From contig OY762939.1 of NCBI GenBank assembly GCA_963666965.1, forward strand, positions 1,116,001 through 1,180,000: DNA of 64,000 bases, written 5' to 3'. The notes under the pieces are model-generated. The model was not told where the DNA came from. It ran no database searches and was given only the letters and a program-made list of their open reading frames with translations. The DNA is from Proruminimicrobium sp963666965. GTDB lineage: Bacteria; Elusimicrobiota; Endomicrobiia; Endomicrobiales; Endomicrobiaceae. Below, one piece after another: positions 26,339-34,952 of the stretch (within the stretch, counting starts at the first letter, position 1; each line of letters begins with the position of its first letter). A program made the translations under genes and the position numbers.

Positions 26339-27769
26339 ATGAAAAAAACAAATTATTCAGAACATTTCAGAATGGAAGTGCTTGAAGAGATATGCCGTAT
26401 GTTTTTTGAAGGAAATATCGAAAAGGGAATAAACCATCTTCCTTTTAACATAATTCCTAAAGGAAGCGACAGTCATTTTCGATGCTGCGTTTATAAAGAA
26501 CGCGCGATTTTAAAATTAAGAACGCTTGCGGCATTCGGATATTCGGTCAATGAAATAGACGAGGCGCTGCCTATTACGGATTATCTTTTGCCGGAAAACG
26601 AAAAAAAATATAAAACAAACAAAAAACTTCTCACAGTTCTTGAAACTGCCTGTTCTGCTTGTGTAAAAAGTATGTTTATGGTAAGTGAAATATGCCAGGG
26701 ATGTCTTTCAAGAAAGTGTATAAGAGCCTGTTCTTTTAACGCTATATCGATAGGTCCGGACAGAAGAGCAGTTATAGATGTCGATAAATGTAAAAACTGC
26801 GGCAAATGCCTGCCGGAATGCCCTTATAATGCTATATTAAAAATAGTAGTGCCGTGTGAAAACGTATGTCCTGTTGATGCTATAAAAAAAGACAATAAAG
26901 GAAGAGCTAATATAGACCACAGTTTATGTATAAGCTGCGGCAAGTGCATATCGGCGTGTCCTTTTGGCGCAATAATGGAAAGAAGGCAGATTTTGGATGT
27001 TCTTAGGAAACTTAATTCAAAAAAACTTGCCGCATTAATAGCACCTTCAATAGTTGGACAGTTCGGAGTGCCGGTTGAAAAAATTGTTACGGCTTTAAAA
27101 GAACTCGGATTTGAATATATATATGAAGTGGCGGCAGGAGCCGATATAACTGCAAAGGTGGAAGCTGCCGAATTCGAGGAAAAAGTAATAGAAAATAAAC
27201 AGAAATTCATGACTACATCGTGTTGTCATGCTTATATACGTCTTGTTAAAAAACATATGCCCGAATTGAAACCTTTTGTATCCGATACATTTACACCTTT
27301 ACATTATACGGCTAAAATAGCGAAACAGGAATTTCCGGATTGTTTAACTGTTTTTATTTCTCCGTGTCTTGCCAAAAGAAAAGAAGGGCAGGAAGATGAA
27401 TTTGTGGATTATGTTTTGACGTTTCAGGAATTAAAAGCGATGATATTAGCAAAGAATATTGATTTGAACGAATGTAAGCCTGAAAAACTTTTAAAAATAC
27501 CTACAAAATATGCCCGTCTTTTCGGAATAAAAGGCGGAGTTATAGATACGGTTAAAAGTTACAGTAAAAGTGAAGCTGATATGATAAAACCTGAACTTAT
27601 AACAGATTTGGATAAAAAAAATATTTTAAAGTTGTCGGTTTATGCCAAAAATGAAAATTGTCAGTCAAATTTGATTGAAGTTATGGCCTGCAAGGGCGGC
27701 TGCATAGGCGGCTGCTGTACTGTTGCGCCCGCAGCTCAGGCTGATCAGGATTTAAAAAAATATTCATAA
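26339..27769 (+). CDS. Monomeric [FeFe]-hydrogenase, group B-like
   Basis: 476-residue iron-only hydrogenase-like protein. The N-terminal half has Cys clusters for several Fe-S centres: CQGCLSRKCIRAC, CKNCGKCLPEC, CENVC and CISCGKCISAC. The C-terminal H-cluster domain has L1 TSCCHAY (Cys295/296), L2 SPCLAKRKE (Cys343) and L3 EVMACKGGC (Cys451/Cys455). Positions of the four presumed H-cluster ligands are therefore intact. L1 TSCCHAY and the GGCC ending of L3 differ from the classical TSCCP and GGGQP, pointing to group B. The gene stands alone. HydE is 14 kb downstream. The physiological direction (H2 evolution or sensing) cannot be judged here. Confidence 0.82.
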   Translation: MKKTNYSEHFRMEVLEEICRMFFEGNIEKGINHLPFNIIPKGSDSHFRCCVYKERAILKLRTLAAFGYSVNEIDEALPITDYLLPENEKKYKTNKKLLTVLETACSACVKSMFMVSEICQGCLSRKCIRACSFNAISIGPDRRAVIDVDKCKNCGKCLPECPYNAILKIVVPCENVCPVDAIKKDNKGRANIDHSLCISCGKCISACPFGAIMERRQILDVLRKLNSKKLAALIAPSIVGQFGVPVEKIVTALKELGFEYIYEVAAGADITAKVEAAEFEEKVIENKQKFMTTSCCHAYIRLVKKHMPELKPFVSDTFTPLHYTAKIAKQEFPDCLTVFISPCLAKRKEGQEDEFVDYVLTFQELKAMILAKNIDLNECKPEKLLKIPTKYARLFGIKGGVIDTVKSYSKSEADMIKPELITDLDKKNILKLSVYAKNENCQSNLIEVMACKGGCIGGCCTVAPAAQADQDLKKYS

Positions 27770-27795
27770 TTGTTGATTTTTTAAGTTAGAGAAAA

Positions 27796-27824
27796 TTGAT
27801 AATAAATTAACTTTTTGATAAAAT
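27796..27824 (+). promoter_or_regulatory. Promoter of the his operon, leaderless geometry
   Basis: TTGATA (27796-27801), 17-bp spacer, TAAAAT (27819-27824), only 7 nt before the hisD ATG. Transcription should begin at the start codon. Confidence 0.65.
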
Positions 27825-27831
27825 CTTTCAT

Positions 27832-29007
27832 ATGGATTTAAATATATCACAACAAGTTGCAGTCATTATTGATGACGTCAAAAAAAACGGCGATCCGGCT
27901 GTAATAAAATATGTCAAAAAATTTGACGAACTCTCTTTTGCATCGGTTAAGCAAATGCTTGTCGGCAAAAAACAAACTGATTTTGCCTCAAAAAACATAG
28001 AAACTAAACTCAAAAATTCAATCCGGGCTTCGTTTAAAAATATACAGACTTTTCACAAAACAGAATATTCAAATGTAAAAAAACAGTGGTTTATTTCCGA
28101 TAAAGTAAAAACAGTCGGACAGATGTATAATCCCGTTGAATCGGTAGCGATTTATGTCCCTGGCGGCAAATTTTCATATCCGTCATCGGTATTGATGAAT
28201 GCCATACCGGCTAAAGTTGCAGGCGTAAAGCGTATAGTAATGATTACTCCTCCTAAAAAAATGACAAATGAGGTTCTTTATGCTGCAAATCTTTGCGGAA
28301 TAAACGAGATATATTCAATAGGCGGGCCGGTGGCAATTGCGGCGCTTGCTTACGGGACTAAAACAATAAAACCCGTTGATATGATAGTAGGGCCAGGAAA
28401 TGCTTATGTAAACGAGGCAAAAAGGCTTGTTTTCGGCAAAGTCGGAATAGATTCGCTTGCAGGTCCGAGTGAAGTTGCCATTATAGCTGATGCCGGAGCA
28501 GATATTGAGTATGTATATTATGATGTTATGGCCCAGGTAGAACATGATTCAATGGCTAAAGCCTATCTATTTTGTACTTCAAATGAAACAGCAAAGAAAG
28601 TTAAAAATATGATTGATAAACAATATTTGAAACAGGTAATTATAAAAGTTGCAAATGTTGAAGAGGCATGCATGCAGGTTAATAAAATAGCTCCTGAACA
28701 TCTTGAGTTATTAGTAAAAGACGCAAAAAAAATAGTAAAATACATAAATAATGCGGGAGCAGTGTTTATAGGCTATAATACTCCTACTGCTGCCGGTGAT
28801 TATTGGGCAGGTCCTTCGCATGTATTGCCGACAAACGCTTCGGCAAGATATTCGAGCGGTCTTTCAGTTATGACTTTTCTAAAAAGATCAAGTTATATTG
28901 AATTAAAAACAGCCGATAAAAATGTGATTTCGTCTGTTGCGGCTTTTGCCGGAGCTGAAGGACTTGTAAATCATAAAAAATCGATAGAGGTAAGATATAA
29001 AAAATGA
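27832..29007 (+). CDS. hisD: Histidinol dehydrogenase
   Basis: Last two oxidations of histidine synthesis. Conserved segments are YVPGGKFSYPSSVLM near residues 105-119, GGPVAIAALAYGT near 164-176, VGPGNAYVNEAKR near 186-198, GPSEVAIIAD near 212-221 and EHLEL near 289-293. Zn/substrate ligands Gln/His occur in AQVEHDS. At 391 residues it is slightly short of the usual ~430, mainly at the N-terminus. No Shine-Dalgarno is visible. It heads hisD-orf66-hisB-hisA-hisI-trpF-like-kdsD. Confidence 0.93.
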   Translation: MDLNISQQVAVIIDDVKKNGDPAVIKYVKKFDELSFASVKQMLVGKKQTDFASKNIETKLKNSIRASFKNIQTFHKTEYSNVKKQWFISDKVKTVGQMYNPVESVAIYVPGGKFSYPSSVLMNAIPAKVAGVKRIVMITPPKKMTNEVLYAANLCGINEIYSIGGPVAIAALAYGTKTIKPVDMIVGPGNAYVNEAKRLVFGKVGIDSLAGPSEVAIIADAGADIEYVYYDVMAQVEHDSMAKAYLFCTSNETAKKVKNMIDKQYLKQVIIKVANVEEACMQVNKIAPEHLELLVKDAKKIVKYINNAGAVFIGYNTPTAAGDYWAGPSHVLPTNASARYSSGLSVMTFLKRSSYIELKTADKNVISSVAAFAGAEGLVNHKKSIEVRYKK

Positions 29008-29204
29008 ATATAGAATTAACCGAAAAAGAAGTTGAACTTATAGTTCATCTTCTCACAAAATCAATGACCGAAAATAAAAATGAAAAAGTCAGTTTAAAGT
29101 TTTCTATAGATGAGATTATTCTTCTTGAAAAATTGGAACAGTCTTTAAAAGTTTCCGATTTTGATGTAGTAAAACCGGAAGCGAAAACAAAATATTTAAA
29201 CTAA
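29004..29204 (+). CDS. Small hypothetical protein inside the his operon
   Basis: 66 residues, overlapping hisD by 4 nt (ATGA) and followed 9 nt later by hisB, so it is almost certainly translated as part of the operon. It is charged, acidic-amphipathic and helical (ELTEKEVELIVHLLTKSM at residues 4-21). No Cys or signal sequence. I recognise no family. It might bind a neighbouring His enzyme, but that is speculation. Confidence 0.65.
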   Translation: MNIELTEKEVELIVHLLTKSMTENKNEKVSLKFSIDEIILLEKLEQSLKVSDFDVVKPEAKTKYLN

Positions 29205-29213
29205 GAGAGTAAA

Positions 29214-29795
29214 ATGAGAAAATCAAAAATAAACCGTAAGACATCCGAAACAGACGTCAGACTGGAAATTAATCTTGATTCTTCAAAAAAATCGTCAATA
29301 AAAACTACGATTCCTTTTATGGATCATATGCTGGATTTGTTTTCTGCACATGCCGGAATAAATCTAAATATTGATGCAAAAGGCGACACACATATAGACG
29401 ACCACCATCTTGTTGAGGATATAGGAATAACTCTCGGACAGGCATTGAAAACTGCGCTGGGTGATAAAAAAGGAATAACAAGATACGGGCATTTTCTTCT
29501 GCCCATGGATGAGGCTCTGGCTTATGTTGCTCTTGATATATCTGGCAGACCCCATTTGAGCTATGAGGCGGATATAAAATTTCAGAAAGACGGCTTTAAT
29601 TATGATTTGATACAGGAGTTTTTTACGGCTTTTGTTAATAACGCCGCAATAACTCTTCATATAAAAATGATGAAAGGAAGAAATAATCATCATATAGCGG
29701 AATCGATTTTTAAAGGTTTAGGAAGGGCTCTTGCCCAGGCAGTAAGCATTAATAAAAAAAATAAAAAAATACCTTCTACAAAAGGTACATTATAA
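29214..29795 (+). CDS. hisB: Imidazoleglycerol-phosphate dehydratase
   Basis: Dehydrates imidazole glycerol phosphate. Mn-binding His motifs are seen: PFMDHMLDLFSAHAG near residues 35-49, HIDDHHLVEDIGI near 61-73, and the later NNHHIAESIFKG near 155-166. At 193 residues it is monofunctional, without the histidinol phosphatase domain of enterobacterial HisB. AGAGAGTAAA precedes the ATG; hisA follows 10 nt after. Confidence 0.95.
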   Translation: MRKSKINRKTSETDVRLEINLDSSKKSSIKTTIPFMDHMLDLFSAHAGINLNIDAKGDTHIDDHHLVEDIGITLGQALKTALGDKKGITRYGHFLLPMDEALAYVALDISGRPHLSYEADIKFQKDGFNYDLIQEFFTAFVNNAAITLHIKMMKGRNNHHIAESIFKGLGRALAQAVSINKKNKKIPSTKGTL

Positions 29796-29805
29796 GGATA
29801 AAAAA

Positions 29806-30537
29806 ATGATAATTATTCCTGCTGTTGATATCAGAAAAGGTAATTGCGTCATGTTAAAACAGGGCAAAATTGCCGATGAGACCGTGTATTCGAAAGATCC
29901 TGTTTTTATGGCAAAACTGTGGAGAGCAAAAGGAGCCGAAAGACTCCATATAGTCGATTTAGACGGTTCTTTTTCAGGAACACAGTCAAATAACGAGATA
30001 ATAGGAAATATCTGTCTTACCGTTGATGTGCCGGTTCAGGTCGGAGGCGGTATTAGAAATATGAAGAGAATAGACGATATTTTTACTTTAGGCGCTTCGT
30101 ATGCAATTTTGGGAACGGTAGCTATATATAATCCCGATGTTGTAAGAAAGGCAATCGATAAATATGGTTCGGATAAAATAATAGTAGCTCTTGATATTTA
30201 TGAGGATAAAGTTGCCATAGGCGGCTGGAAAGAAATAACGCCTATAACGACAACCGAAATGATAGATAAGTTAAAATCAATGGGTGTAACAAATATAATT
30301 TATACTGACATAGCAAAAGACGGAATGCTCAAAGGCCCAAATATAGACGGACTAAAAAACATAGCCAAACAGAGCAAAATGAAAGTTATAGCTTCGGGCG
30401 GAGTAACGAGCGTTGACGATGTAAAAAAGATATCCAAACTTGAAAAAAACGGCGTAATAGGCGCAATAGTAGGAAAGGCGCTGTATACTGAAGATTTTAA
30501 ACTTGAAGAAGCTTTGAGACTTTTCAAGAAAGACTAA
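29806..30537 (+). CDS. hisA: Phosphoribosylformimino-5-aminoimidazole carboxamide ribotide isomerase
   Basis: HisA/HisF-type TIM barrel of 243 residues catalysing ProFAR to PRFAR isomerisation. IIPAVDIRKG places Asp8, and VQVGGGIRN near 76-84 and ALDIYEDKVAIGGW near 129-142 carry the second catalytic Asp. Phosphate loops are IASGGV near 193-198 and GAIVGKALY. HisA rather than HisF is chosen because it begins with DIR-KG and has a GGW after strand 5. Next gene hisI is 15 nt later. Confidence 0.93.
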   Translation: MIIIPAVDIRKGNCVMLKQGKIADETVYSKDPVFMAKLWRAKGAERLHIVDLDGSFSGTQSNNEIIGNICLTVDVPVQVGGGIRNMKRIDDIFTLGASYAILGTVAIYNPDVVRKAIDKYGSDKIIVALDIYEDKVAIGGWKEITPITTTEMIDKLKSMGVTNIIYTDIAKDGMLKGPNIDGLKNIAKQSKMKVIASGGVTSVDDVKKISKLEKNGVIGAIVGKALYTEDFKLEEALRLFKKD

Positions 30538-30552
30538 TATAAGGAAGAAAAA

Positions 30553-30939
30553 ATGGAAATCACAAAACAGCTGAAATTTGACAAGGATGGACTGATACCT
30601 GCTATTGTTCAGGATTGGAAAGACGGAACTATTCTTATGGTGGCTTATATGAACGCCGCTTCTTTTGAAAAAACTCTAAAGACAAAAAAGGCTACTTACT
30701 GGAGCCGTTCAAGACAGAAATTCTGGGTTAAAGGCGAAGAATCGGGAAATATACAGAAAGTAAAAGAAATATATTATGACTGCGATGCAGACTGTATTTT
30801 GATTAAAGTCCACCAGATAGGCGATGCAGCATGTCACACCGGGTACAGAAGCTGTTTTTACAGAAAACTGTCTTTTACAGGAAATACCAAAGTTGTCGGC
30901 AAAAAAGTTTTTGATCCTAAAAAAATATACGGGAAATAA
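30553..30939 (+). CDS. hisI: Phosphoribosyl-AMP cyclohydrolase
   Basis: Opens the purine ring of PR-AMP. Its 128 residues cover only the cyclohydrolase domain (no HisE fusion). WSRSRQKFWVKGEESGN near 50-66 and the Zn/Mg site DCDADC near 76-81, followed by CHTGYRSCFYR near 97-107, are diagnostic. AAGGAAG lies before ATG. HisE, HisG, HisC, HisF and HisH are not in this window. Confidence 0.95.
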   Translation: MEITKQLKFDKDGLIPAIVQDWKDGTILMVAYMNAASFEKTLKTKKATYWSRSRQKFWVKGEESGNIQKVKEIYYDCDADCILIKVHQIGDAACHTGYRSCFYRKLSFTGNTKVVGKKVFDPKKIYGK

Positions 30940-30941
30940 TT

Positions 30942-31571
30942 ATGGTTAAAGTAATGATTTCCGGTATAACAAATTACGACGACGCATTATCGGCTACCAA
31001 TCTCGGAGCCGATTTCATAGCGTTTAATCTTGTAAAAGATAATCCTAAAAAAGTTTCGCCAAAGCTGCTAAAAGACGTTAATGAAAAACTGCCTCCTTTT
31101 ATATGGGCTATAGGCGTATTTGAAAATGAAGATCATAAATCAATTACAAAAATCGTTCAGAAATCTGTTCTAAAAGCGGTATGGCTTAACGGTGTTGAAA
31201 CTCCTGAATATTGTAAAACTTTATCGGTTTCTTTAAATGTGAAAGTTTTTAAATATTTTAAAATAAATTCTGCTGCCGATATATTAAACGTACAGCCTTA
31301 TGTAAATAATGCCGATTATTTCGTATTTGATATTGCAGTTAAAGACGAGCAGGGAAATATTACTCTTGCATTGGACGCGGCTCAAAATGCGGCCCAATTT
31401 AAAGTTCCTTTTTTTGTATGCGGCGAGATAAAAATTGAACAGACATCCGAGGTTATAGAAAAATTAAATCCTTACGGAATAATTGCCGATGAAACTGTTG
31501 AAAGACTGCAGAGAAGAAAAGATTTTGAAAAAATGGCGGCCTTTATAAAAAAGACTCACGGATTAAAATAA
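30942..31571 (+). CDS. TrpF-like (phosphoribosylanthranilate isomerase family) protein with altered active site
   Basis: 209-residue TIM-barrel protein aligning to TrpF: SGITNYDDALSATNLGADFIAFN at 7-29 corresponds to the TrpF N-terminus CGITxxxDA. The catalytic Cys7 is Ser7 here. QLHG is replaced by WLNG (81-84) and the phosphate-binding GG near strand 7 by CGE (160-162). Asp130 may keep the position of the general acid. It sits between hisI and kdsD in a his operon, with 2-nt and 1-nt junctions. Either a divergent isomerase or a repurposed binding protein; true TrpF activity is doubtful. Confidence 0.6.
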   Translation: MVKVMISGITNYDDALSATNLGADFIAFNLVKDNPKKVSPKLLKDVNEKLPPFIWAIGVFENEDHKSITKIVQKSVLKAVWLNGVETPEYCKTLSVSLNVKVFKYFKINSAADILNVQPYVNNADYFVFDIAVKDEQGNITLALDAAQNAAQFKVPFFVCGEIKIEQTSEVIEKLNPYGIIADETVERLQRRKDFEKMAAFIKKTHGLK

Positions 31572-32539
31572 TGAAAAAAATAAATATAGAAAGAGCTGTT
31601 GATACTTTAAAACTTGAAGCTCAGGCCATAATTGACCAGATATCGCATCTTGATGATAATTTCACAGAAGCGGTATCTCTTATAGAAAAGACTTCCGGAA
31701 GAGTTATAGTCATGGGGCTTGGCAAATCAGGTCTTATAGGAAGAAAAATAGCCGCAACGATGTCATCAGTCGGAGTTCCGGCTATGTTTTTGCATCCGGC
31801 AGAATGTCTGCACGGCGATCTTGGCATGATAATGAAAAATGACGTTGTTTTAATGCTTTCATACACCGGAGAAACTGATGAGATAAAACAGGTGCTTCCC
31901 GTTCTTCAGAGAATGAAAATAAAAATAATAGTAATGACCGGCAGAATAAAATCTCAGGTATGGCAGGGATGCGATCTTATAATAAATTCCGAAATAAAAA
32001 AGGAAGCCTGTCCGTATAATCTTGCTCCTACTTCTTCAACTTCTGCAATGCTTGCTTTAGGGGATGCTCTTGCTCTTGTCGTTTCGGAAAGAAAAGGATT
32101 TAAAAAAGAAAATCTTGCATTGCTTCATCCTCTCGGCGCGATAGGCAAGAAACTTACCATGGACGTCTCGGCTATAATGAGAAAAGGCAAGGCAAATCCG
32201 GTAGTAAAAGAAAATGCAATAGTGAAAGACGCTTTGCTTGTTATGACAGGTACCAGAGTCGGAGCAACAAGCGTAGTAGACAAAACAGGCAGAGTTGTGG
32301 GTTTTTTTACTGACGGCGACTTGAGAAGACAGGTTCAGATACATAAAGATATTTTAAATCTCAAAATAACGCAGGTTATGACTAAAAATCCGCTTACGGT
32401 TCATCCCGATATGCTTGCAGTCGACGCGGCAAAAATCCTGCAGGAAAAAAATATAGATAATATTCCGGTAGTTGATAAAAACAATAAACCTCTCGGAATA
32501 CTTGATGAAAGAGATCTTTTGTCGGAAGGGATAGAATAG
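31571..32539 (+). CDS. kdsD: D-arabinose-5-phosphate isomerase
   Basis: First step of Kdo synthesis for LPS: ribulose 5-phosphate to arabinose 5-phosphate. The SIS domain (residues ~30-175) has GLGKSGLIGRKIAATMSSVG, FLHPAECLHGDLGM and SYTGETDE. Two CBS domains fill residues ~200-322. At 322 residues the KpsF/GutQ/KdsD architecture is complete. Its start overlaps the stop of the TrpF-like gene by one base, so an LPS gene is translated from the his operon mRNA. Confidence 0.95.
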   Translation: MKKINIERAVDTLKLEAQAIIDQISHLDDNFTEAVSLIEKTSGRVIVMGLGKSGLIGRKIAATMSSVGVPAMFLHPAECLHGDLGMIMKNDVVLMLSYTGETDEIKQVLPVLQRMKIKIIVMTGRIKSQVWQGCDLIINSEIKKEACPYNLAPTSSTSAMLALGDALALVVSERKGFKKENLALLHPLGAIGKKLTMDVSAIMRKGKANPVVKENAIVKDALLVMTGTRVGATSVVDKTGRVVGFFTDGDLRRQVQIHKDILNLKITQVMTKNPLTVHPDMLAVDAAKILQEKNIDNIPVVDKNNKPLGILDERDLLSEGIE

Positions 32540-32548
32540 GAAACACAA

Positions 32549-33580
32549 ATGGATAAAAAACTCATAAAAGAATATTTGTGTTTGCTTGCCCGTTCCAGAA
32601 TGGGTTTTGATCTTTCGTTGCCTGCATTGTATAATTATTTTAATTATACAATGACAAAGCCCGATGTGAAAATTCCGTCGGATTACAGTTATCCTATGGT
32701 TTCGATGTATGTCACAAGAAGATGTAATCTAAGCTGTGATTATTGTGTGGTCGGCAAAATTCCTAAAGATGTTAATTATCTTGAATTTGAACTGACTCCG
32801 GAAAAATATGTAAAAATACTTCAAAGTCCTCTTATAAAAAGAACTCTTCTGATGCTTTTATGCGGAGGAGAGCCTTTACTCAATGAAAATATACTTGAAC
32901 TTATTTCAATAACGAAAAAAAATGGAAAGATTCCTACAATTTTAACAAACGGAATACTTCTGAAAGATAAATTTGAGGGTTTGTTAAAGGCGGGACTTGC
33001 CGATATACAGCTTTCTCTTTATGATAATACCATGGATTTGCTTAAAAATGATTTAAAGCCGATGAATAAAAAAATGAAAATGAACGCGTCCTATGTTTTA
33101 TTAAGAAGCGATTTTGATAAAAATCCTGATAAACTTGAAAACGTAATACATTATATTTCTGAATCAGGTTTTAAAAATTTAAAACTCAATTTCTGTCTTT
33201 CAAATGAAAATAATAATTTCATAAACGAAAGCCTTGATACTTCTCATAAAATGAAATACGACGATTTCAAAAAAAGAATTTCAAGAAAATATAAAAATAT
33301 CAGCATATATTTCCCGAACATTTCCGAAAAAACCGAAAAAAAATGCAGGGCTCCGTGGAATTCTCTTCTTCTTGACGCTGCAGGCAATTTTGGTTTTTGC
33401 TGCAAATATCAGCCGAGCATAAATAAAAAATTCAATATATTTGAAAAAGACTGGTCAGCGGTTATAAACAGCGAATTGTTTTGCGGCTGGCGTCAAAAAA
33501 TGCTTAAAAACGATAATGCCATTCCCGAACATTGTAAAGACTGTTATCATATAAACGGTTCTTATTCGTCAAATGTATAA
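32549..33580 (+). CDS. Radical SAM protein with SPASM-like C-terminal Cys region
   Basis: 343 residues. The radical-SAM cluster is C59-x3-C63-x2-C66 in TRRCNLSCDYC, followed by GGEPLLNE near 111-118 and TNGILL near 133-138. The C-terminal part carries extra Cys (CRAPWNS near 267, GFCCKY, then CKDCY near 332-336), typical of an auxiliary Fe-S SPASM/twitch region that modifies peptides or carbohydrates. No precursor peptide is obvious. The stop overlaps the start of the next membrane protein by 8 nt, suggesting a functional pair. Substrate unknown. Confidence 0.8.
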   Translation: MDKKLIKEYLCLLARSRMGFDLSLPALYNYFNYTMTKPDVKIPSDYSYPMVSMYVTRRCNLSCDYCVVGKIPKDVNYLEFELTPEKYVKILQSPLIKRTLLMLLCGGEPLLNENILELISITKKNGKIPTILTNGILLKDKFEGLLKAGLADIQLSLYDNTMDLLKNDLKPMNKKMKMNASYVLLRSDFDKNPDKLENVIHYISESGFKNLKLNFCLSNENNNFINESLDTSHKMKYDDFKKRISRKYKNISIYFPNISEKTEKKCRAPWNSLLLDAAGNFGFCCKYQPSINKKFNIFEKDWSAVINSELFCGWRQKMLKNDNAIPEHCKDCYHINGSYSSNV

Positions 33581-34952
33581 AAAAAATAATATTATTTTTT
33601 ATTTATTCCTTTCAGCTGCGGCTTTGTACATAGCAGTTCTTACTTTTTTCAGACCTCTTTCAATGGATGATTTTTTCTATGCCAACGCCTCATCAGGTGG
33701 AATTTTAGAGATTTTTAAATTTTATTATAAACATTATCTTACTTGGGGTCCAAGGATAGGAACTCTGTTTGATATGTTTTTTTTATCAGCCGGAAAAACT
33801 ATTTTTATAGTTTTAAATACGGCTGTTCAGATCGGACTTGTTTTTTGCATGCATTATGTGGTTACTGGCCGCAAAATTAATGTTTGCGAAAAAAAGGATG
33901 TCATTTTATTTATAATTCTGACGCTTCTTTTATTGTTCAATCCCGTCGGAGGCCAGACGCTTTTCTGGATTTCGGCTGTTGCAAATTATTCTTTTACGGC
34001 CTTGATATTTTTTGTGATGCTGTTTTTTTTACGTGCCGTTTTAGCCGGCAGGCAAATTATTGAGAATAACATTTTTAGTTGTATTTTTCTTTTTATTACC
34101 GGTTTTGTTATAGGCATGTCAAACGAAAATACGGCTCCTTTGGCGTGTCTTATAATAATATTTTCGCTGATTTATCTGAAATTTAAAAAAATGCCTGTTC
34201 CAAAATGGATATACTGGCTTCTGACAGGAACTTTTGCCGGAACAGTTGCGCTTTTGGCTGCTCCCGGTTCTTATAAACGGATGACTGCCGTTACGGATTT
34301 TAGCATGACGGATATATTTGTAAAACTGCACTTGCAGGAAACAGCCGAAAATTTTCTTAATACTCCTATGTTGTTTAAAATAAAATTTATCCCTTTAAGA
34401 ATCGGTAAATTTATATTTCTTTCGGCAGGTATTCCTGTTTTTATCGTCATTGTATCAATGTATGCTTTTGTGAAACAAAATTTTAAACAGGAACACAAAA
34501 AAAATATTGTATTTGCCGTTGTTTTTTTATTTCTTGCATTGATATCCGTGTCAGTTTTATGTTTTGCGCCGAAACCTTCGATAAGGGCTTATTATGCTCC
34601 GCTTCTTATGACTTTTGTTTCTTTCGGTTTTATTCTGCTTTATATAACTGATAATTTTTCAAAAAAGAAAGTATCTTATTTTATATTGGGATGCGGTTTA
34701 ATAATAAGTTCTGTTTTAGCTTTTAATATAATTCCGTCATTTTATTATTTGCATAAAATTGAAAATCAAAATCTTGTAATAATAGAAGAAGCATTGCAGA
34801 CTCCTCAAAAAAATGCCGAGATATACAGATATGAAGTTCCATTCAGCCAATACCATGCCATTTTAAATCCGTCTGAAAATAAAGAATTTCATGTCAATGT
34901 TGAAATGTCAAAATATTACGGTCTAAGCAGTATAGTTGTAAAAAAACAATAA
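33573..34952 (+). CDS. Polytopic membrane protein, GT-C/DUF6056-like
   Basis: 459 residues with about 11 predicted membrane spans. The first periplasmic loop has RPLSMDDFFYAN near 27-38, an acidic motif like those used by GT-C glycosyltransferases for the lipid-linked donor. NPVGGQTLFWISAVANY and MSNENTAPLA are conserved-looking loop segments. A C-terminal ~70-residue soluble tail follows the last span. The call as DUF6056-like is from memory of that pattern. It is translationally coupled to the radical SAM gene; a cell-surface glycan role is inference. Confidence 0.6.
   Translation: MYKKNNIIFYLFLSAAALYIAVLTFFRPLSMDDFFYANASSGGILEIFKFYYKHYLTWGPRIGTLFDMFFLSAGKTIFIVLNTAVQIGLVFCMHYVVTGRKINVCEKKDVILFIILTLLLLFNPVGGQTLFWISAVANYSFTALIFFVMLFFLRAVLAGRQIIENNIFSCIFLFITGFVIGMSNENTAPLACLIIIFSLIYLKFKKMPVPKWIYWLLTGTFAGTVALLAAPGSYKRMTAVTDFSMTDIFVKLHLQETAENFLNTPMLFKIKFIPLRIGKFIFLSAGIPVFIVIVSMYAFVKQNFKQEHKKNIVFAVVFLFLALISVSVLCFAPKPSIRAYYAPLLMTFVSFGFILLYITDNFSKKKVSYFILGCGLIISSVLAFNIIPSFYYLHKIENQNLVIIEEALQTPQKNAEIYRYEVPFSQYHAILNPSENKEFHVNVEMSKYYGLSSIVVKKQ

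Noticed and set aside
27782..27801. TTAAGTTAG before hisD, considered as a fourth metal-regulator box
   Set aside because: The CTAA half of TTAG-N6-CTAA is absent (TTGA instead), and hisD has no metal link.
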